DNA of 64,000 nt from NCBI RefSeq assembly GCF_040371945.1, contig NZ_BAABWS010000001.1, forward strand, positions 744,001 through 808,000, in the 5' to 3' direction. Numbering within the stretch: position 1 is the first letter of the stretch; every line of letters starts with the position of its first letter. A program made the translations under genes and the position numbers. The stretch is from Litorivita sp040371945. Lineage in GTDB: Bacteria > Pseudomonadota > Alphaproteobacteria > Rhodobacterales > Rhodobacteraceae. Below, piece by piece: positions 32,754 through 42,096 of this stretch. A model generated the notes under the pieces. It saw only the letters and a list, made by a program, of their open reading frames with translations. It was not told where the DNA came from and ran no database searches.

Positions 32754-35700
32754 ATGCACTCATCCCCCTCCCGCCCCGCTATCGATCACAAGACCTATGA
32801 CACCAGCCCCGCCCATCTGGCGCATCTGGTCCGCACCGCCGCATTGGGCGAAGACGCACGCCGCGCCATCGCCGCACAAGCGGCGTCACTGGTGCGCGAT
32901 ATTCGCCGCGATGCAAGTCCGGGATTGATGGAGGTCTTCTTGGCCGAATACGGCCTGTCGACAGAGGAAGGCATCGCCTTGATGTGTCTAGCCGAAGCGC
33001 TTCTGCGCGTGCCCGACAGCCCGACAATCGACGCGCTGATCGAAGACAAAATCGCGCCCTCCGATTGGGCGGGGCATTTGGGGCGCTCCACCTCGCCCTT
33101 GGTCAATGCCTCGACATGGGCCTTGATGCTGACGGGGCGGGTGCTCAATCCGGCCTCGGGCGGTCCGGTGGCGCATCTGCGCGGCGCGGTGCGCCGTTTG
33201 GGCGAGCCGGTCATTCGCGCCGCCGTCGGGCGCGCCATGCGCGAAATGGGGCGGCAATTTGTGCTCGGCGAGGATATCAGTGCCGCATTGCGCCGCGCCG
33301 CGGTGCAAGAGGAAAAGGGCTATCATTATTCCTATGACATGCTCGGCGAAGCCGCCCGCACGCAGCACGATGCAGACGGATATTTCGACGCCTATCTGAC
33401 CGCCATACAATCGATCTCTCCGGCCTGCTGCGGCGATGATCCGCGTCGCAATCCTGGTATTTCCATCAAGCTTTCGGCGCTTCATCCACGCTATGAAGAG
33501 GCCCAGCAACCGGATGTTTTGGCGGAACTGACACCGCGGGTTGTGGCGCTTTGCGCGGCGGCCAAACAGGCGGGCATGGGCCTCAACATCGACGCCGAAG
33601 AAGCGGCGCGGCTGGCCCTGTCCATAGATGTGATCGACGCGGCTCTGGCCGATCCGGCGCTTGCCGATTGGGACGGTTTCGGCGTCGTGGTCCAAGCCTA
33701 CGCCCCGCGCGCGGGCGCCGTCATCGACTGGCTCACCGCGCAGGCCAAAGCCCGCAACCGCCGCCTTATGGTGCGCCTCGTCAAAGGGGCCTATTGGGAC
33801 AGCGAGATCAAGGAGGCCCAAGTCAAAGGCCTGCCCGATTTTCCGGTCTGGACCCGAAAATCCGAAACCGACGTCAGCTATATCGCCTGCGCGCGCAAGC
33901 TTCTGGAGGCGCGCGCGCATCTTTATCCGCAGTTTGCCACCCACAACGCCCATAGCGCCGCCGCGATCTTGCATCTCGCACGCGAGGTGGGCGCGCAAAA
34001 CGACCAGTTCGAATTCCAGCGCCTGCATGGCATGGGCGCGGCCTTGCACGAATTGCTGCGCCAACAAAACGGCACCCGCTGCCGCATCTATGCCCCCGTC
34101 GGGGCGCACCGCGATCTTTTGGCCTATCTGGTGCGGCGCCTGCTTGAAAACGGCGCAAATTCAAGCTTCGTCAACCAGATCGTCGATGAAAATGTGCCGC
34201 CCGAAACCGTGGCCTCCGATCCCTTTGCCGAGCTTGAACAGCGCGGCGCCTCCCGTGCGAATGCGCTTCTACGGGGCACCGATTTGTTCGCCCCCGAACG
34301 CGCCAATGCACGAGGCTGGGATCTTGACGACCGTCAAACGCTTGCCGCGATTGACGCCGCCCGCGCGCCGTTCGCCGAGACCCTGTGGCAAGCGCGGCCG
34401 CGATTGTCCAATGCGCAAAGTGGCACCCGCGACAGCGTTACCACGTGCAACCCTGCCACCGGCGCGCCGGTCGGGCAGGTTGTTGCCGCCACCCCCGCCG
34501 ATGTTGAGCGCGCCTTTGCCGCGGCGGCGCCATGGGACGCCCCCTTGGACGCACGCCGCGCCGCGATCACCCGCGCCGCGGACCTCTTTGAAGAAAACCA
34601 CGGCGAGATTTTTGCCCTGCTGGCCCGCGAGGCGGGCAAAACCCTGCCCGACGGCGTGGCCGAGCTGCGCGAAGCGGTGGATTTCTTGAGGTATTACGCG
34701 GCCAATGCCTATGAGGCGACGGGACAGGCGCGGTTTTTTGCCTGCATCTCTCCGTGGAATTTCCCCTTGGCGATCTTCACGGGGCAAATCGCCGCCGCCT
34801 TGGCCATGGGCCAAGCCGTCATCGCCAAACCCGCAGGGCAAACCCCGTTGATTGCCGATCTGGCCGTGCGGTTGATGCATGATGCAGGCGTGCCGCAGAC
34901 CGCCTTGCAATTGCTTCCAGGCGGGCCGGATGTCGGCGCGGCCATCACTGCATCGGCGCATCTTGGCGGCGTCGCCTTTACCGGCTCCACCGCCACCGCG
35001 CTCAAAATCCGCGCGTCCATGGCCGAAAACGGCCCTGCAGGTGCGCCGCTCATTGCCGAAACCGGCGGGCTCAACGCCATGCTCGTCGACAGCACCGCCC
35101 TGCCCGAACAGGCCGTGCAAGCGGTCGTCGAGAGCGCCTTCCAATCGGCGGGGCAGCGATGTTCGGCCCTGCGCTGTCTTTATGTGCAAGAGGACATCGC
35201 CGATGAGTTTACCAAAATGCTCATTGGCGCGATGGACCTGTTGCGCAGCGGCGATCCGTGGCAGATCAGCACCGACAGCGGTCCGGTCATCGACGACGAC
35301 GCGGCGCGCAACATCCGCGATTATATCGACGCTGCGCGCAGCAAGGGGCGTGTGATCCACGAGGGGCCCCGCCCCGCCGCCCCTGATGGCCTCGCCGCGC
35401 CAAGGTTCATCGCGCCCACGCTCATCGGCGTTTCGGGCATCCTTGATCTGGAGCGCGAGGTCTTTGGCCCAGTCTTGCATATCGCGCGGTTCAAATCGCG
35501 CGATCTGCCCCGCGTGATCGCTGATGTGAATGCCACCGGCTATGGGCTGACCTTCGGGTTACACAGCCGGATCGACGACCGTGTCGAGACCATTGCCAGC
35601 CAAATCCATGCGGGCAACACCTATATCAACCGCAACCAGATCGGCGCCATTGTCGGCAGCCAACCCTTTGGCGGAGAAGGGCTTTCCGGCACCGGACCGA

Positions 35701-36230
35701 AAGCGGGCGGGCCGCATTACCTGCCCCGTTTTGCCCCCGTGCCATGCCCCGAGGCCTGCGCCGCGCCTTGGGAGCGTTCGATGCGCCGCCGCGATGTCGA
35801 GGCGGCGCTGCGTGCGGCCGACAAGACCTCATCGGCGCTGCCGCCCGCCCAAGTGTTACGCGGGCCAACCGGTGAATTGAACCGGCTGAGTTTCGCCGCG
35901 CGCCCGCCGATCCTCTGCCTTGGCCCCGGACCAGCCGCGGCCGAGGCGCAGGCCCGAATGATCACCGCATTGGGCGGGCGCGCCGCGCTCGCGCACGGCC
36001 GCGTTGACCCCGCTTGCCTGATGGACCTGCAGGACCTTGGCGGCGCGCTGTTTTGGGAGGATGGGCCAGCTGCAAGGGCCTACGCCCAAGCGCTCGCGGC
36101 CCGAAGCGGTCCGATTGTGCCCCTGATCACCGGATCTCCCGATGCTGCCCATGCGCTGCTGGAGCGCCACCTGTGCGTGGACACCACCGCCGCGGGCGGC
36201 AATGCTGCGCTTTTGTCGGCCATGTCATGA
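32754..36230 (+). CDS. putA: Bifunctional proline dehydrogenase / L-glutamate-gamma-semialdehyde dehydrogenase
   Basis: A 1158-residue enzyme converting proline to glutamate. The FAD-dependent PRODH barrel spans about 90-460 (RLVKGAYWDSEIKEAQVKG, then YPQFATHNAHS). The NAD+-dependent aldehyde dehydrogenase spans about 560-1030, with Glu in AETGGLNAM and the catalytic Cys in GQRCSALR near residue 803. There is no N-terminal ribbon-helix-helix repressor domain, consistent with control by the divergent PutR. GGAG precedes the ATG; the open frame upstream is antisense to putR. Confidence 0.96.
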   Translation: MHSSPSRPAIDHKTYDTSPAHLAHLVRTAALGEDARRAIAAQAASLVRDIRRDASPGLMEVFLAEYGLSTEEGIALMCLAEALLRVPDSPTIDALIEDKIAPSDWAGHLGRSTSPLVNASTWALMLTGRVLNPASGGPVAHLRGAVRRLGEPVIRAAVGRAMREMGRQFVLGEDISAALRRAAVQEEKGYHYSYDMLGEAARTQHDADGYFDAYLTAIQSISPACCGDDPRRNPGISIKLSALHPRYEEAQQPDVLAELTPRVVALCAAAKQAGMGLNIDAEEAARLALSIDVIDAALADPALADWDGFGVVVQAYAPRAGAVIDWLTAQAKARNRRLMVRLVKGAYWDSEIKEAQVKGLPDFPVWTRKSETDVSYIACARKLLEARAHLYPQFATHNAHSAAAILHLAREVGAQNDQFEFQRLHGMGAALHELLRQQNGTRCRIYAPVGAHRDLLAYLVRRLLENGANSSFVNQIVDENVPPETVASDPFAELEQRGASRANALLRGTDLFAPERANARGWDLDDRQTLAAIDAARAPFAETLWQARPRLSNAQSGTRDSVTTCNPATGAPVGQVVAATPADVERAFAAAAPWDAPLDARRAAITRAADLFEENHGEIFALLAREAGKTLPDGVAELREAVDFLRYYAANAYEATGQARFFACISPWNFPLAIFTGQIAAALAMGQAVIAKPAGQTPLIADLAVRLMHDAGVPQTALQLLPGGPDVGAAITASAHLGGVAFTGSTATALKIRASMAENGPAGAPLIAETGGLNAMLVDSTALPEQAVQAVVESAFQSAGQRCSALRCLYVQEDIADEFTKMLIGAMDLLRSGDPWQISTDSGPVIDDDAARNIRDYIDAARSKGRVIHEGPRPAAPDGLAAPRFIAPTLIGVSGILDLEREVFGPVLHIARFKSRDLPRVIADVNATGYGLTFGLHSRIDDRVETIASQIHAGNTYINRNQIGAIVGSQPFGGEGLSGTGPKAGGPHYLPRFAPVPCPEACAAPWERSMRRRDVEAALRAADKTSSALPPAQVLRGPTGELNRLSFAARPPILCLGPGPAAAEAQARMITALGGRAALAHGRVDPACLMDLQDLGGALFWEDGPAARAYAQALAARSGPIVPLITGSPDAAHALLERHLCVDTTAAGGNAALLSAMS

Positions 36231-36313
36231 CGCCGATCCGAGCCGCGCCAAACCCGCGCCAGCCCAGAGGTTAACCGCTTGACGGCGCAAGCAAATGCCC
36301 GCAGCCTAGACGC

Positions 36314-37057
36314 ATGTTTCCGATCCGCGATCACAACCCGTCGGGGCGCGTGCCCTTTGTCACCTATGCGCTGATTGCGGCCAATGTCGCAATCTTTCTA
36401 AGCTATTGGGGCCTGTTTGCCGACCCGCGCGCCTTGAACGGATTTTTCGCCGCTTGGGCCGTGATCCCCGCGCAGATCAGCGATGGCGCGGGGTATCACA
36501 CGCTGATCTCGTCGATGTTCTTGCATGGCGGAGTGATGCATCTTGCGGGCAATATGCTGTTCTTGTGGATTTTCGGCGACAATATCGAAGATGAGATGGG
36601 CCATATCCCCTATCTGCTCTTCTATCTGGCCAGCGGCGTGGGCGCAGGGCTTATTCAGGTGATCTCGGAGCCAAGCTCCATGGTGCCAACGGTCGGCGCC
36701 TCGGGCGCGATTGCAGGGGTGATGGGCGGATATATCTTGCTCTTCCCCAAGGCCAAAATCGACATCCTCTTGATCTTCATCGTCTTTTTTCGGGTTTTCA
36801 CGGTTCCTGCGGTTCTGGTTCTGGGCCTGTGGTTCGCGATGCAACTTTTCTCAAGCTTCGGCTCCAACCCGCTTGAGGGCGGCGTCGCCTATTGGGCGCA
36901 TTCGGGTGGTTTCTTGGTCGGCGTGCTGCTGACCTTGCCGCTGTTCCTGCGCCTCGGCGGGACGCGGTTTTGGAGCCGCCACCATGGTCACCCGCCCCAT
37001 CCGGACGCGCAATATGAAATCAGCCGCACCCGCATTCCGCGCGTGAGGCGCAAATGA
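36314..37057 (+). CDS. Rhomboid-family intramembrane serine protease
   Basis: A 247-residue membrane protein with six or seven helices. The catalytic Ser lies in VGASGAIAGVMGG, the His in YWAHSGGFLVG, and the HGGVMHLAGNMLFLW segment matches the family's HxxxxHxxxN oxyanion region. Rhomboids cut transmembrane helices of partner proteins; the substrate is unknown. Its stop overlaps the start of the GFA gene (ATGA). Confidence 0.9.
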   Translation: MFPIRDHNPSGRVPFVTYALIAANVAIFLSYWGLFADPRALNGFFAAWAVIPAQISDGAGYHTLISSMFLHGGVMHLAGNMLFLWIFGDNIEDEMGHIPYLLFYLASGVGAGLIQVISEPSSMVPTVGASGAIAGVMGGYILLFPKAKIDILLIFIVFFRVFTVPAVLVLGLWFAMQLFSSFGSNPLEGGVAYWAHSGGFLVGVLLTLPLFLRLGGTRFWSRHHGHPPHPDAQYEISRTRIPRVRRK

Positions 37058-37428
37058 CCAAGTCCGCGACCCACAAGCTGACCTGCCACTGCGGCGCAGT
37101 TGAATTGCGCGTGCGGCTCAGCGACGGGTTAAGCAGCGCGCGGCGCTGCGATTGCTCGTTTTGCCGCCGCCGCGGCGCCATCGCCGTTTCGGCGCCTTTG
37201 GACGGGATCGACGTGATCAAAGGGCAAGACGATTTGCGCCTTTATCAATTCGGAACCCAGACGGCGAAACACTATTTTTGCGCGCATTGCGGGATTTACA
37301 CCCATCATCAACGGCGCTCGAACCCGAATGAATACGGGGTCAATGCCGGATGTCTGGAGGGCATGAACCCGCGCAATCTGGACCCTGTGCCATGGGTGGA
37401 CGGGGTCCATCATCCCAGCGATCGTTAG
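37054..37428 (+). CDS. GFA family (glutathione-dependent formaldehyde-activating-like) zinc protein
   Basis: A 124-residue protein. Cysteine pairs CHCG (near residue 11), CDCSFC (near 33) and CAHCG (near 73) match the double-zinc GFA/CENP-V fold. Family members bind glutathione adducts; many have no proven activity. Translated with the rhomboid gene through a 4-bp overlap. Confidence 0.88.
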   Translation: MTKSATHKLTCHCGAVELRVRLSDGLSSARRCDCSFCRRRGAIAVSAPLDGIDVIKGQDDLRLYQFGTQTAKHYFCAHCGIYTHHQRRSNPNEYGVNAGCLEGMNPRNLDPVPWVDGVHHPSDR

Positions 37429-37451
37429 TGGCAGCAAACAAGCGGCGCCGA

Positions 37452-38240
37452 TCAGCCCTTGCGGATCACTTTTGCAAACTGGTCGAAGATCGGCTCGTTC
37501 GCGGCGATGACCTGACCATCCTCGATGATCGAACGGCCCGCATCGATAGGTTCGACAAAACCGCCTGCTTCCTTGACGATAATCAAACCTGCGGCGAGAT
37601 CCCACGGCTTCAAGCGGCGCTCCCAAAACCCCTCGTAGCGGCCCGCCGCCACATAGGCGAGGTCCAGCGCGGCAGAGCCAAAGCGGCGCACGCCCGCCGT
37701 TGCGGGCAAGAGCCGCGCGAGGTCTTGCAAGGTTTCGGGCAAATCGGCACGGCCCGCAAAAGGCAGCCCTGTGGCGAAGATGCTTTCGATCATGCGCGAG
37801 CGGCCGGACACGCGCAAACGGCTTTCATTGAGCCACGCGCCCTCGCCTTTTTCGGCGCAGAACAATTCGTCCTTGGAAGGGTCATAAATCACGCCAGCGA
37901 CAATTTTACCCTTGTGTTCCAAGGCGATAGAGACGGCGAAATGCGGCAGACCATGCAGGTAATTGGTGGTGCCATCAAGCGGGTCAACGATCCAGCGGCG
38001 GGTCGGATCGGAGCCTTGAACCTCGACGCCTTCTTCCTCGGCCAGCCAGCCATAGGTGGGGCGCGCGGTCATCAATTCGTCTTTGATGATCTTTTCGGCA
38101 GCGATATCGGCGCGGCTGACAAAATCGCCCGCGCCTTTGGTCGAGGTCTGCAGGTTCTCGACTTCGCGGAAGTCTTTTGCCAAGGAGCGGCCCGCCTTGC
38201 GGGCGGCTTTGATCATCACGTTGAGATTTGCGCTCTGCAT
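37452..38240 (-). CDS. suhB: Inositol-1-monophosphatase family enzyme
   Basis: A 262-residue Mg2+/Li+-type phosphatase. Metal motifs: EEEGVE near residue 68, DPLDGTTNY near 85, and WDLAAGLIIVKEAGG near 213. Closest to bacterial SuhB, which hydrolyses inositol monophosphate and in enterobacteria also assists transcription antitermination. It is monocistronic and convergent with the GFA gene. Confidence 0.92.
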   Translation of the reverse strand: MQSANLNVMIKAARKAGRSLAKDFREVENLQTSTKGAGDFVSRADIAAEKIIKDELMTARPTYGWLAEEEGVEVQGSDPTRRWIVDPLDGTTNYLHGLPHFAVSIALEHKGKIVAGVIYDPSKDELFCAEKGEGAWLNESRLRVSGRSRMIESIFATGLPFAGRADLPETLQDLARLLPATAGVRRFGSAALDLAYVAAGRYEGFWERRLKPWDLAAGLIIVKEAGGFVEPIDAGRSIIEDGQVIAANEPIFDQFAKVIRKG

Positions 38241-38337
38241 GTCACTGGCTCCTTTGCGTCAGGGCGCGCGTATACGCCGAAGCGCAGCGCTTGCCAAGGC
38301 TTTGATTGGCCTTTGGGTTAAGGCGAAGCCATGCGCC

Positions 38338-39243
38338 TCAGGCCTGTTGCAGTTTTTGCGCCTCGATCCCTGCCAGACGGATCAGATCCACCATGAAGGG
38401 TTTGTCCAGATCATCGCTGCGCGTGGCCGCATAAAGCCGTTTGGTCACGCCATTTTCCGTGAGCGGGCGGGTGATATAATCAGAGGAATATTTCACCTCG
38501 CGCACCACCCAATCGGGCAAAACCGCAACCCCGCGGTTGGACGCGACCAAGAGCAAGATCACGGCCGTCAATTCCACCTGACGCACCGCGGCGGGTTCGA
38601 CTTTGGCGGGGGTAAGCAATTCGGAGAATATATCAAGCCGCGCGCGATCCACCGGATAGGTGATCAAGGTCTGACCGCGAAAATCCTCGGCATCGATATA
38701 GGGTTTTTGCGCCAGCGGGTGTTGGGCCGAGGCGACAAAAACAGGCGCATAGTCAAACAGCGGGGTAAAGGTCACTCCGGGCAAATCCTCGGGATCGGAC
38801 GAGATCACCACATCCACCTCTTCCTTTTGCAAGGCGGGCAGCGCGTCAAATGCCAATCCGGGGCGGATATCGACATCCACATCGCCCCAGCTTTTGCGAA
38901 ACTGCTCAAGCACCGGAAACAGCCATTCAAAACAGGCGTGGCATTCAATTGCGATATGCAGCCGCCCCGCCGATCCGTCACGCAGGCCGGAAAACTCACC
39001 CTCCAGCGCCTCGATCTCGGGCAATATTTTCTCTGCCAGCCGGAGCAAACGCATTCCCGCCGCCGAAAGCTTCAAAGGTTTGGAGCGGCGCACGAAAAGT
39101 TCCACGCCCGCCTGATCTTCCAACCCCTTGATCTGGTGCGAGAGCGCGGACTGTGTTATGTGCAGCTGATCCGCCGCACGTGCCAGACCGCCCGCCTGAT
39201 GAATGGCGCGGATTGTGCGCAGATGCCGGAATTCAATATGCAC
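38338..39243 (-). CDS. metR: LysR-type regulator MetR
   Basis: A 301-residue LTTR: HTH in residues 1-60 (GGLARAADQLHITQSALSHQ) and a periplasmic-binding-like effector domain. GTG at 39243 is the start (HIEFRHLRTIRAIHQAGG follows); the longer upstream frame is antisense to metF. It is divergent from metF with a MetR box in the 93-bp gap. In proteobacteria MetR uses homocysteine as co-effector to activate methionine genes. Confidence 0.88.
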   Translation of the reverse strand: MHIEFRHLRTIRAIHQAGGLARAADQLHITQSALSHQIKGLEDQAGVELFVRRSKPLKLSAAGMRLLRLAEKILPEIEALEGEFSGLRDGSAGRLHIAIECHACFEWLFPVLEQFRKSWGDVDVDIRPGLAFDALPALQKEEVDVVISSDPEDLPGVTFTPLFDYAPVFVASAQHPLAQKPYIDAEDFRGQTLITYPVDRARLDIFSELLTPAKVEPAAVRQVELTAVILLLVASNRGVAVLPDWVVREVKYSSDYITRPLTENGVTKRLYAATRSDDLDKPFMVDLIRLAGIEAQKLQQA

Positions 39244-39277
39244 GCATGAGCCACTTTCATCTTCGTGTTGAGATTTA

Positions 39278-39290
39278 TGAAATTGTTTCA
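39278..39290. promoter_or_regulatory. MetR-binding site (TGAA-N5-TTCA)
   Basis: TGAAATTGTTTCA matches the consensus MetR palindrome. It lies 47 bp before the metF ATG and 35 bp from the metR start, so it can serve activation of metF and autocontrol of metR. Confidence 0.75.
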
Positions 39291-39336
39291 CAATCGCATC
39301 TATGCGACAAGGTGGAAAATCTATATCAGGTGCCAC

Positions 39337-40221
39337 ATGACACAGACCGCCCAGACCAAGACGCCGAACATCAGCTTCGAGTTCTTCCCGCCGCAAAACC
39401 TTGAGGCCTCGTTCCGGCTTTGGGATACGGTGCGCGCGCTTTCGCCGCTCGACCCGACCTTTGTGTCGGTGACTTACGGGGCGGGCGGCACGACGCGCGA
39501 ATTGACCCATGATGCCGTGGCGACGATCCACAAAAACTACGGGCTGAACATGGCCGCGCATTTGACCTGCGTCTCGGCGACACGCGAAGAAACCCTTGCG
39601 ATTGCAAACTCTTACGCCGAGGTTGGCGTGACCGAGATCGTCGCCTTGCGCGGCGATCCGCCCAAGGGCAGCGACGGGTTCGCCCCGCATCCGGGCGGGT
39701 TTAACAATTCCATCGAATTGATCGAAGCCTTGGCCGACACGGGCAAGTTCCGCCTGCGCGTTGGCGCCTATCCCGAAAAACACCCCGAAGCGCGCGACAC
39801 CGCCGCCGATGTGGAATTTCTCAAACGCAAGATCGACGCAGGGGCCCATAGCGCCATCACGCAGTTTTTCTTCGAGGCCGACACCTTCTTTCGCTTCCGC
39901 GATGCCTGCGTCAAAGCGGGAATCGACGCGCCGATCATTCCGGGCATCTTGCCGATCGAAAACTGGAAAGGCACACGCAACTTTGCGCGCCGCTGTGGCA
40001 CCTCGGTGCCGCAATGGCTCGACGATGCCTTTGAAAACGCGACCGCCCAAGGCCAAGAGGGCTTGCTCTCGACCGCGCAATGCACCGAATTGTGCTCTGA
40101 TTTGTTGGAGGGCGGGGTCGAGGATCTGCATTTCTACACGCTCAACAAACCGGCCCTGACCCGCGATGTGTGCCACGCGCTTGGCGTGACGCCGAAAGCC
40201 TCGCTCGAAAACGTCGCGTAA
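39337..40221 (+). CDS. metF: 5,10-methylenetetrahydrofolate reductase
   Basis: A 294-residue FAD-dependent TIM-barrel enzyme that makes methyl-THF for methionine synthesis. FEFFPPQ near residue 12 (catalytic Glu), VTYGAGGTTR near 48, LRGDPP near 105, and QFFFEADTFF near 175 are diagnostic. The ATG at 39337 is preferred; the earlier in-frame codon at 39265 lies before the MetR box. Confidence 0.95.
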   Translation: MTQTAQTKTPNISFEFFPPQNLEASFRLWDTVRALSPLDPTFVSVTYGAGGTTRELTHDAVATIHKNYGLNMAAHLTCVSATREETLAIANSYAEVGVTEIVALRGDPPKGSDGFAPHPGGFNNSIELIEALADTGKFRLRVGAYPEKHPEARDTAADVEFLKRKIDAGAHSAITQFFFEADTFFRFRDACVKAGIDAPIIPGILPIENWKGTRNFARRCGTSVPQWLDDAFENATAQGQEGLLSTAQCTELCSDLLEGGVEDLHFYTLNKPALTRDVCHALGVTPKASLENVA

Positions 40222-40351
40222 CAGCGGCGGCTGCGCCGCCTCATTGCCTTGCACCGCGCTGCCCTGCCCACCACTCTGGCGTGCAACAAAGGGGCGGCGC
40301 GATTTGCGTTTGGCCGGTTTGCGCGCGCCCCGCGCCATGAGGAGACACGCC

Positions 40352-40864
40352 ATGACCGATGCGCCCTATATTGCCCCGAAAAACCGCAACTACGCGAAAT
40401 CGCCCGCCGATCTGCCCGATCCAAGCCGCGCCTTGTCGCGTTCGGGGCTGGAATCGATGCAGGCGATGCTGCGCGGTGAAACCGTCGGCCCGCCCATTTC
40501 CGAAGGCATGAATTACACGATTGATACGGTCGAAGAGGGCCGCGTGGTGTTTCGCGGCGCACCTCTGTTTGCCCATACAAACCCGATGGGCACGGTGCAT
40601 GGCGGATGGTATGGCACGCTTCTCGACAGCTGCATGGCCTGCGCCGTGATGACCATGGTGCCGAAAGGATCGGTCTATACCACATTGGAATATAAGATAA
40701 ATATCACCCGCGCCATTCCCGTGGGGATGGAGGTTGTGGCGGTCGGGACCATCCAACATGCGGGCCGATCAACCGGCGTGGCCAATGGCGAAATTCGCGG
40801 TGCGAAGGACGGCAAGCTTTACGCCACCGGATCGACCACCTGTATCATCATGAAGGTCGGCTAA
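40352..40864 (+). CDS. PaaI-family hotdog thioesterase
   Basis: A 170-residue protein. NPMGTVHGGWYGTLLDSCMA contains the HGG turn and the catalytic acidic residue region of the PaaI group. VYTTLEYKINITRAIP is the central hotdog strand. Such enzymes hydrolyse acyl- or aryl-CoA esters. GAGGAG lies before the ATG at 40352. Its stop overlaps the convergent DUF2235 stop by 4 bp. Confidence 0.88.
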   Translation: MTDAPYIAPKNRNYAKSPADLPDPSRALSRSGLESMQAMLRGETVGPPISEGMNYTIDTVEEGRVVFRGAPLFAHTNPMGTVHGGWYGTLLDSCMACAVMTMVPKGSVYTTLEYKINITRAIPVGMEVVAVGTIQHAGRSTGVANGEIRGAKDGKLYATGSTTCIIMKVG

Positions 40865-42096
40865 CCGATCCGGCGCAGCAAGGCACCGATCCCATGGCCC
40901 AGAACCGAGCCGATTGCAGAGCCAAAACCACGAGCGCTGCGCGCGACATGTAGCCCCGTTTCCGCGCGGCCCGAAAACGGCAGGGCAAGCGGGGCCGCCT
41001 GCACGTTATTTGGCGGCTCGCGATGCGGCGTGTTTTGCACCGGCTCGGCGCGCTGCAGCAGGCCCAGCGACACATCGCGCCCCATTGCCGTTCCATGCAG
41101 CCGCTCGGAGGGGTCACGCCCGACGCGGCGGCGCCGCCTGAGCAAGAACAGCTTGCCCCATCCGCGCCATGTCCCCACCGAGGGCGCATCTGGATCGACC
41201 TTGAATCCGGCGCGCCAACCGCTCGGCAGCGCCAAACCGCAGGCCTCGGCGCGCTCCAACATCCAGACCAGCGCAATATTCGACAAGGGCCGCGCCTCGC
41301 TCCGCCCGCTGATCTGCCCGCCGACATCGCCATGACTTCCAGGAAACCAGACCTGTTCGATCCGGCCCGCGGCACATTTGCGGCTGTCCCATAGCTCTGG
41401 CTCAAAGGCCAATCGCGTCTCGTCCAGCGCCAGCGCGTGAAACCCGCGTTTGACCGAAGCGCCAAGTTCGTGGTTGTGAAAACTATGGGCGGATTCGGAC
41501 CATTTCCACAGGATCGGCAACCGCAGGCCCAGCGCCTTGACCGTGTCCCAAACCCCGACCATCTCGATCGAACAAGCGCTATGACAAAAGGCCGCGCGAA
41601 AGGCCGCTGTGGCCTCTCCGCCGACCGCGCCTTGATAGTGGCGATAGGCTTCGCGGATGTTGCGCTCATGCGCCGCGTCCTTGCGCAACAGACCGACGGT
41701 GTCGATCACGCCCGCAAGGCTGCGCACCGCATAGGCGCCGCGCGAATAGCCAAACAAATAGATGGTATCGCCGTCCTGATACCGGCTGGCGAGCCAACCA
41801 TAGGCGCGGCGGATTTGCCGGTTGATGCCCCGCCCCATCAATACATCAGGGGTCGAGCGCCAATCAGCCCATTGCACCCCTGCCTCGTAATAGACGCTGG
41901 CCCCTGTGGCGGACAAAAGCCGGTAGGTCAGCCCCGCATTGGTTTCGTGACCTTCATCGAGCGACGACATGGTGCCGTCCAAGATGACAACATGCGCCAT
42001 AGGGGCGCGCCCCGCGCGGGCGGGCTGGGATTTCCCCCGCCGCCGCCCCGGCCAGAGCCGTGCGAATATCGCTTTATTGAGCTGTCGCCACCGCAT
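40861..42096 (-). CDS. DUF2235 alpha/beta-hydrolase (Tle1-like phospholipase fold)
   Basis: A 411-residue protein. The nucleophile elbow GYSRG (residues near 118) is the GxSxG-type motif of DUF2235, and PGSHGDVGG near 270 holds the Asp and a His. The family includes type VI secretion lipases but also housekeeping hydrolases; no T6SS genes are nearby, so the role is open. The start at 42096 overlaps the upstream gene by 23 bp; MAHVVILDG at 42000 is an alternative. Confidence 0.82.
   Translation of the reverse strand: MRWRQLNKAIFARLWPGRRRGKSQPARAGRAPMAHVVILDGTMSSLDEGHETNAGLTYRLLSATGASVYYEAGVQWADWRSTPDVLMGRGINRQIRRAYGWLASRYQDGDTIYLFGYSRGAYAVRSLAGVIDTVGLLRKDAAHERNIREAYRHYQGAVGGEATAAFRAAFCHSACSIEMVGVWDTVKALGLRLPILWKWSESAHSFHNHELGASVKRGFHALALDETRLAFEPELWDSRKCAAGRIEQVWFPGSHGDVGGQISGRSEARPLSNIALVWMLERAEACGLALPSGWRAGFKVDPDAPSVGTWRGWGKLFLLRRRRRVGRDPSERLHGTAMGRDVSLGLLQRAEPVQNTPHREPPNNVQAAPLALPFSGRAETGLHVARSARGFGSAIGSVLGHGIGALLRRIG

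Noticed and set aside
32988..35480. Long minus-strand open frames
   Set aside because: Antisense of putA, which shows both enzymatic domains intact.
40861..42096. Type VI secretion lipase effector
   Set aside because: The DUF2235 fold is shared, but no Vgr, Hcp, immunity or secretion genes are nearby.
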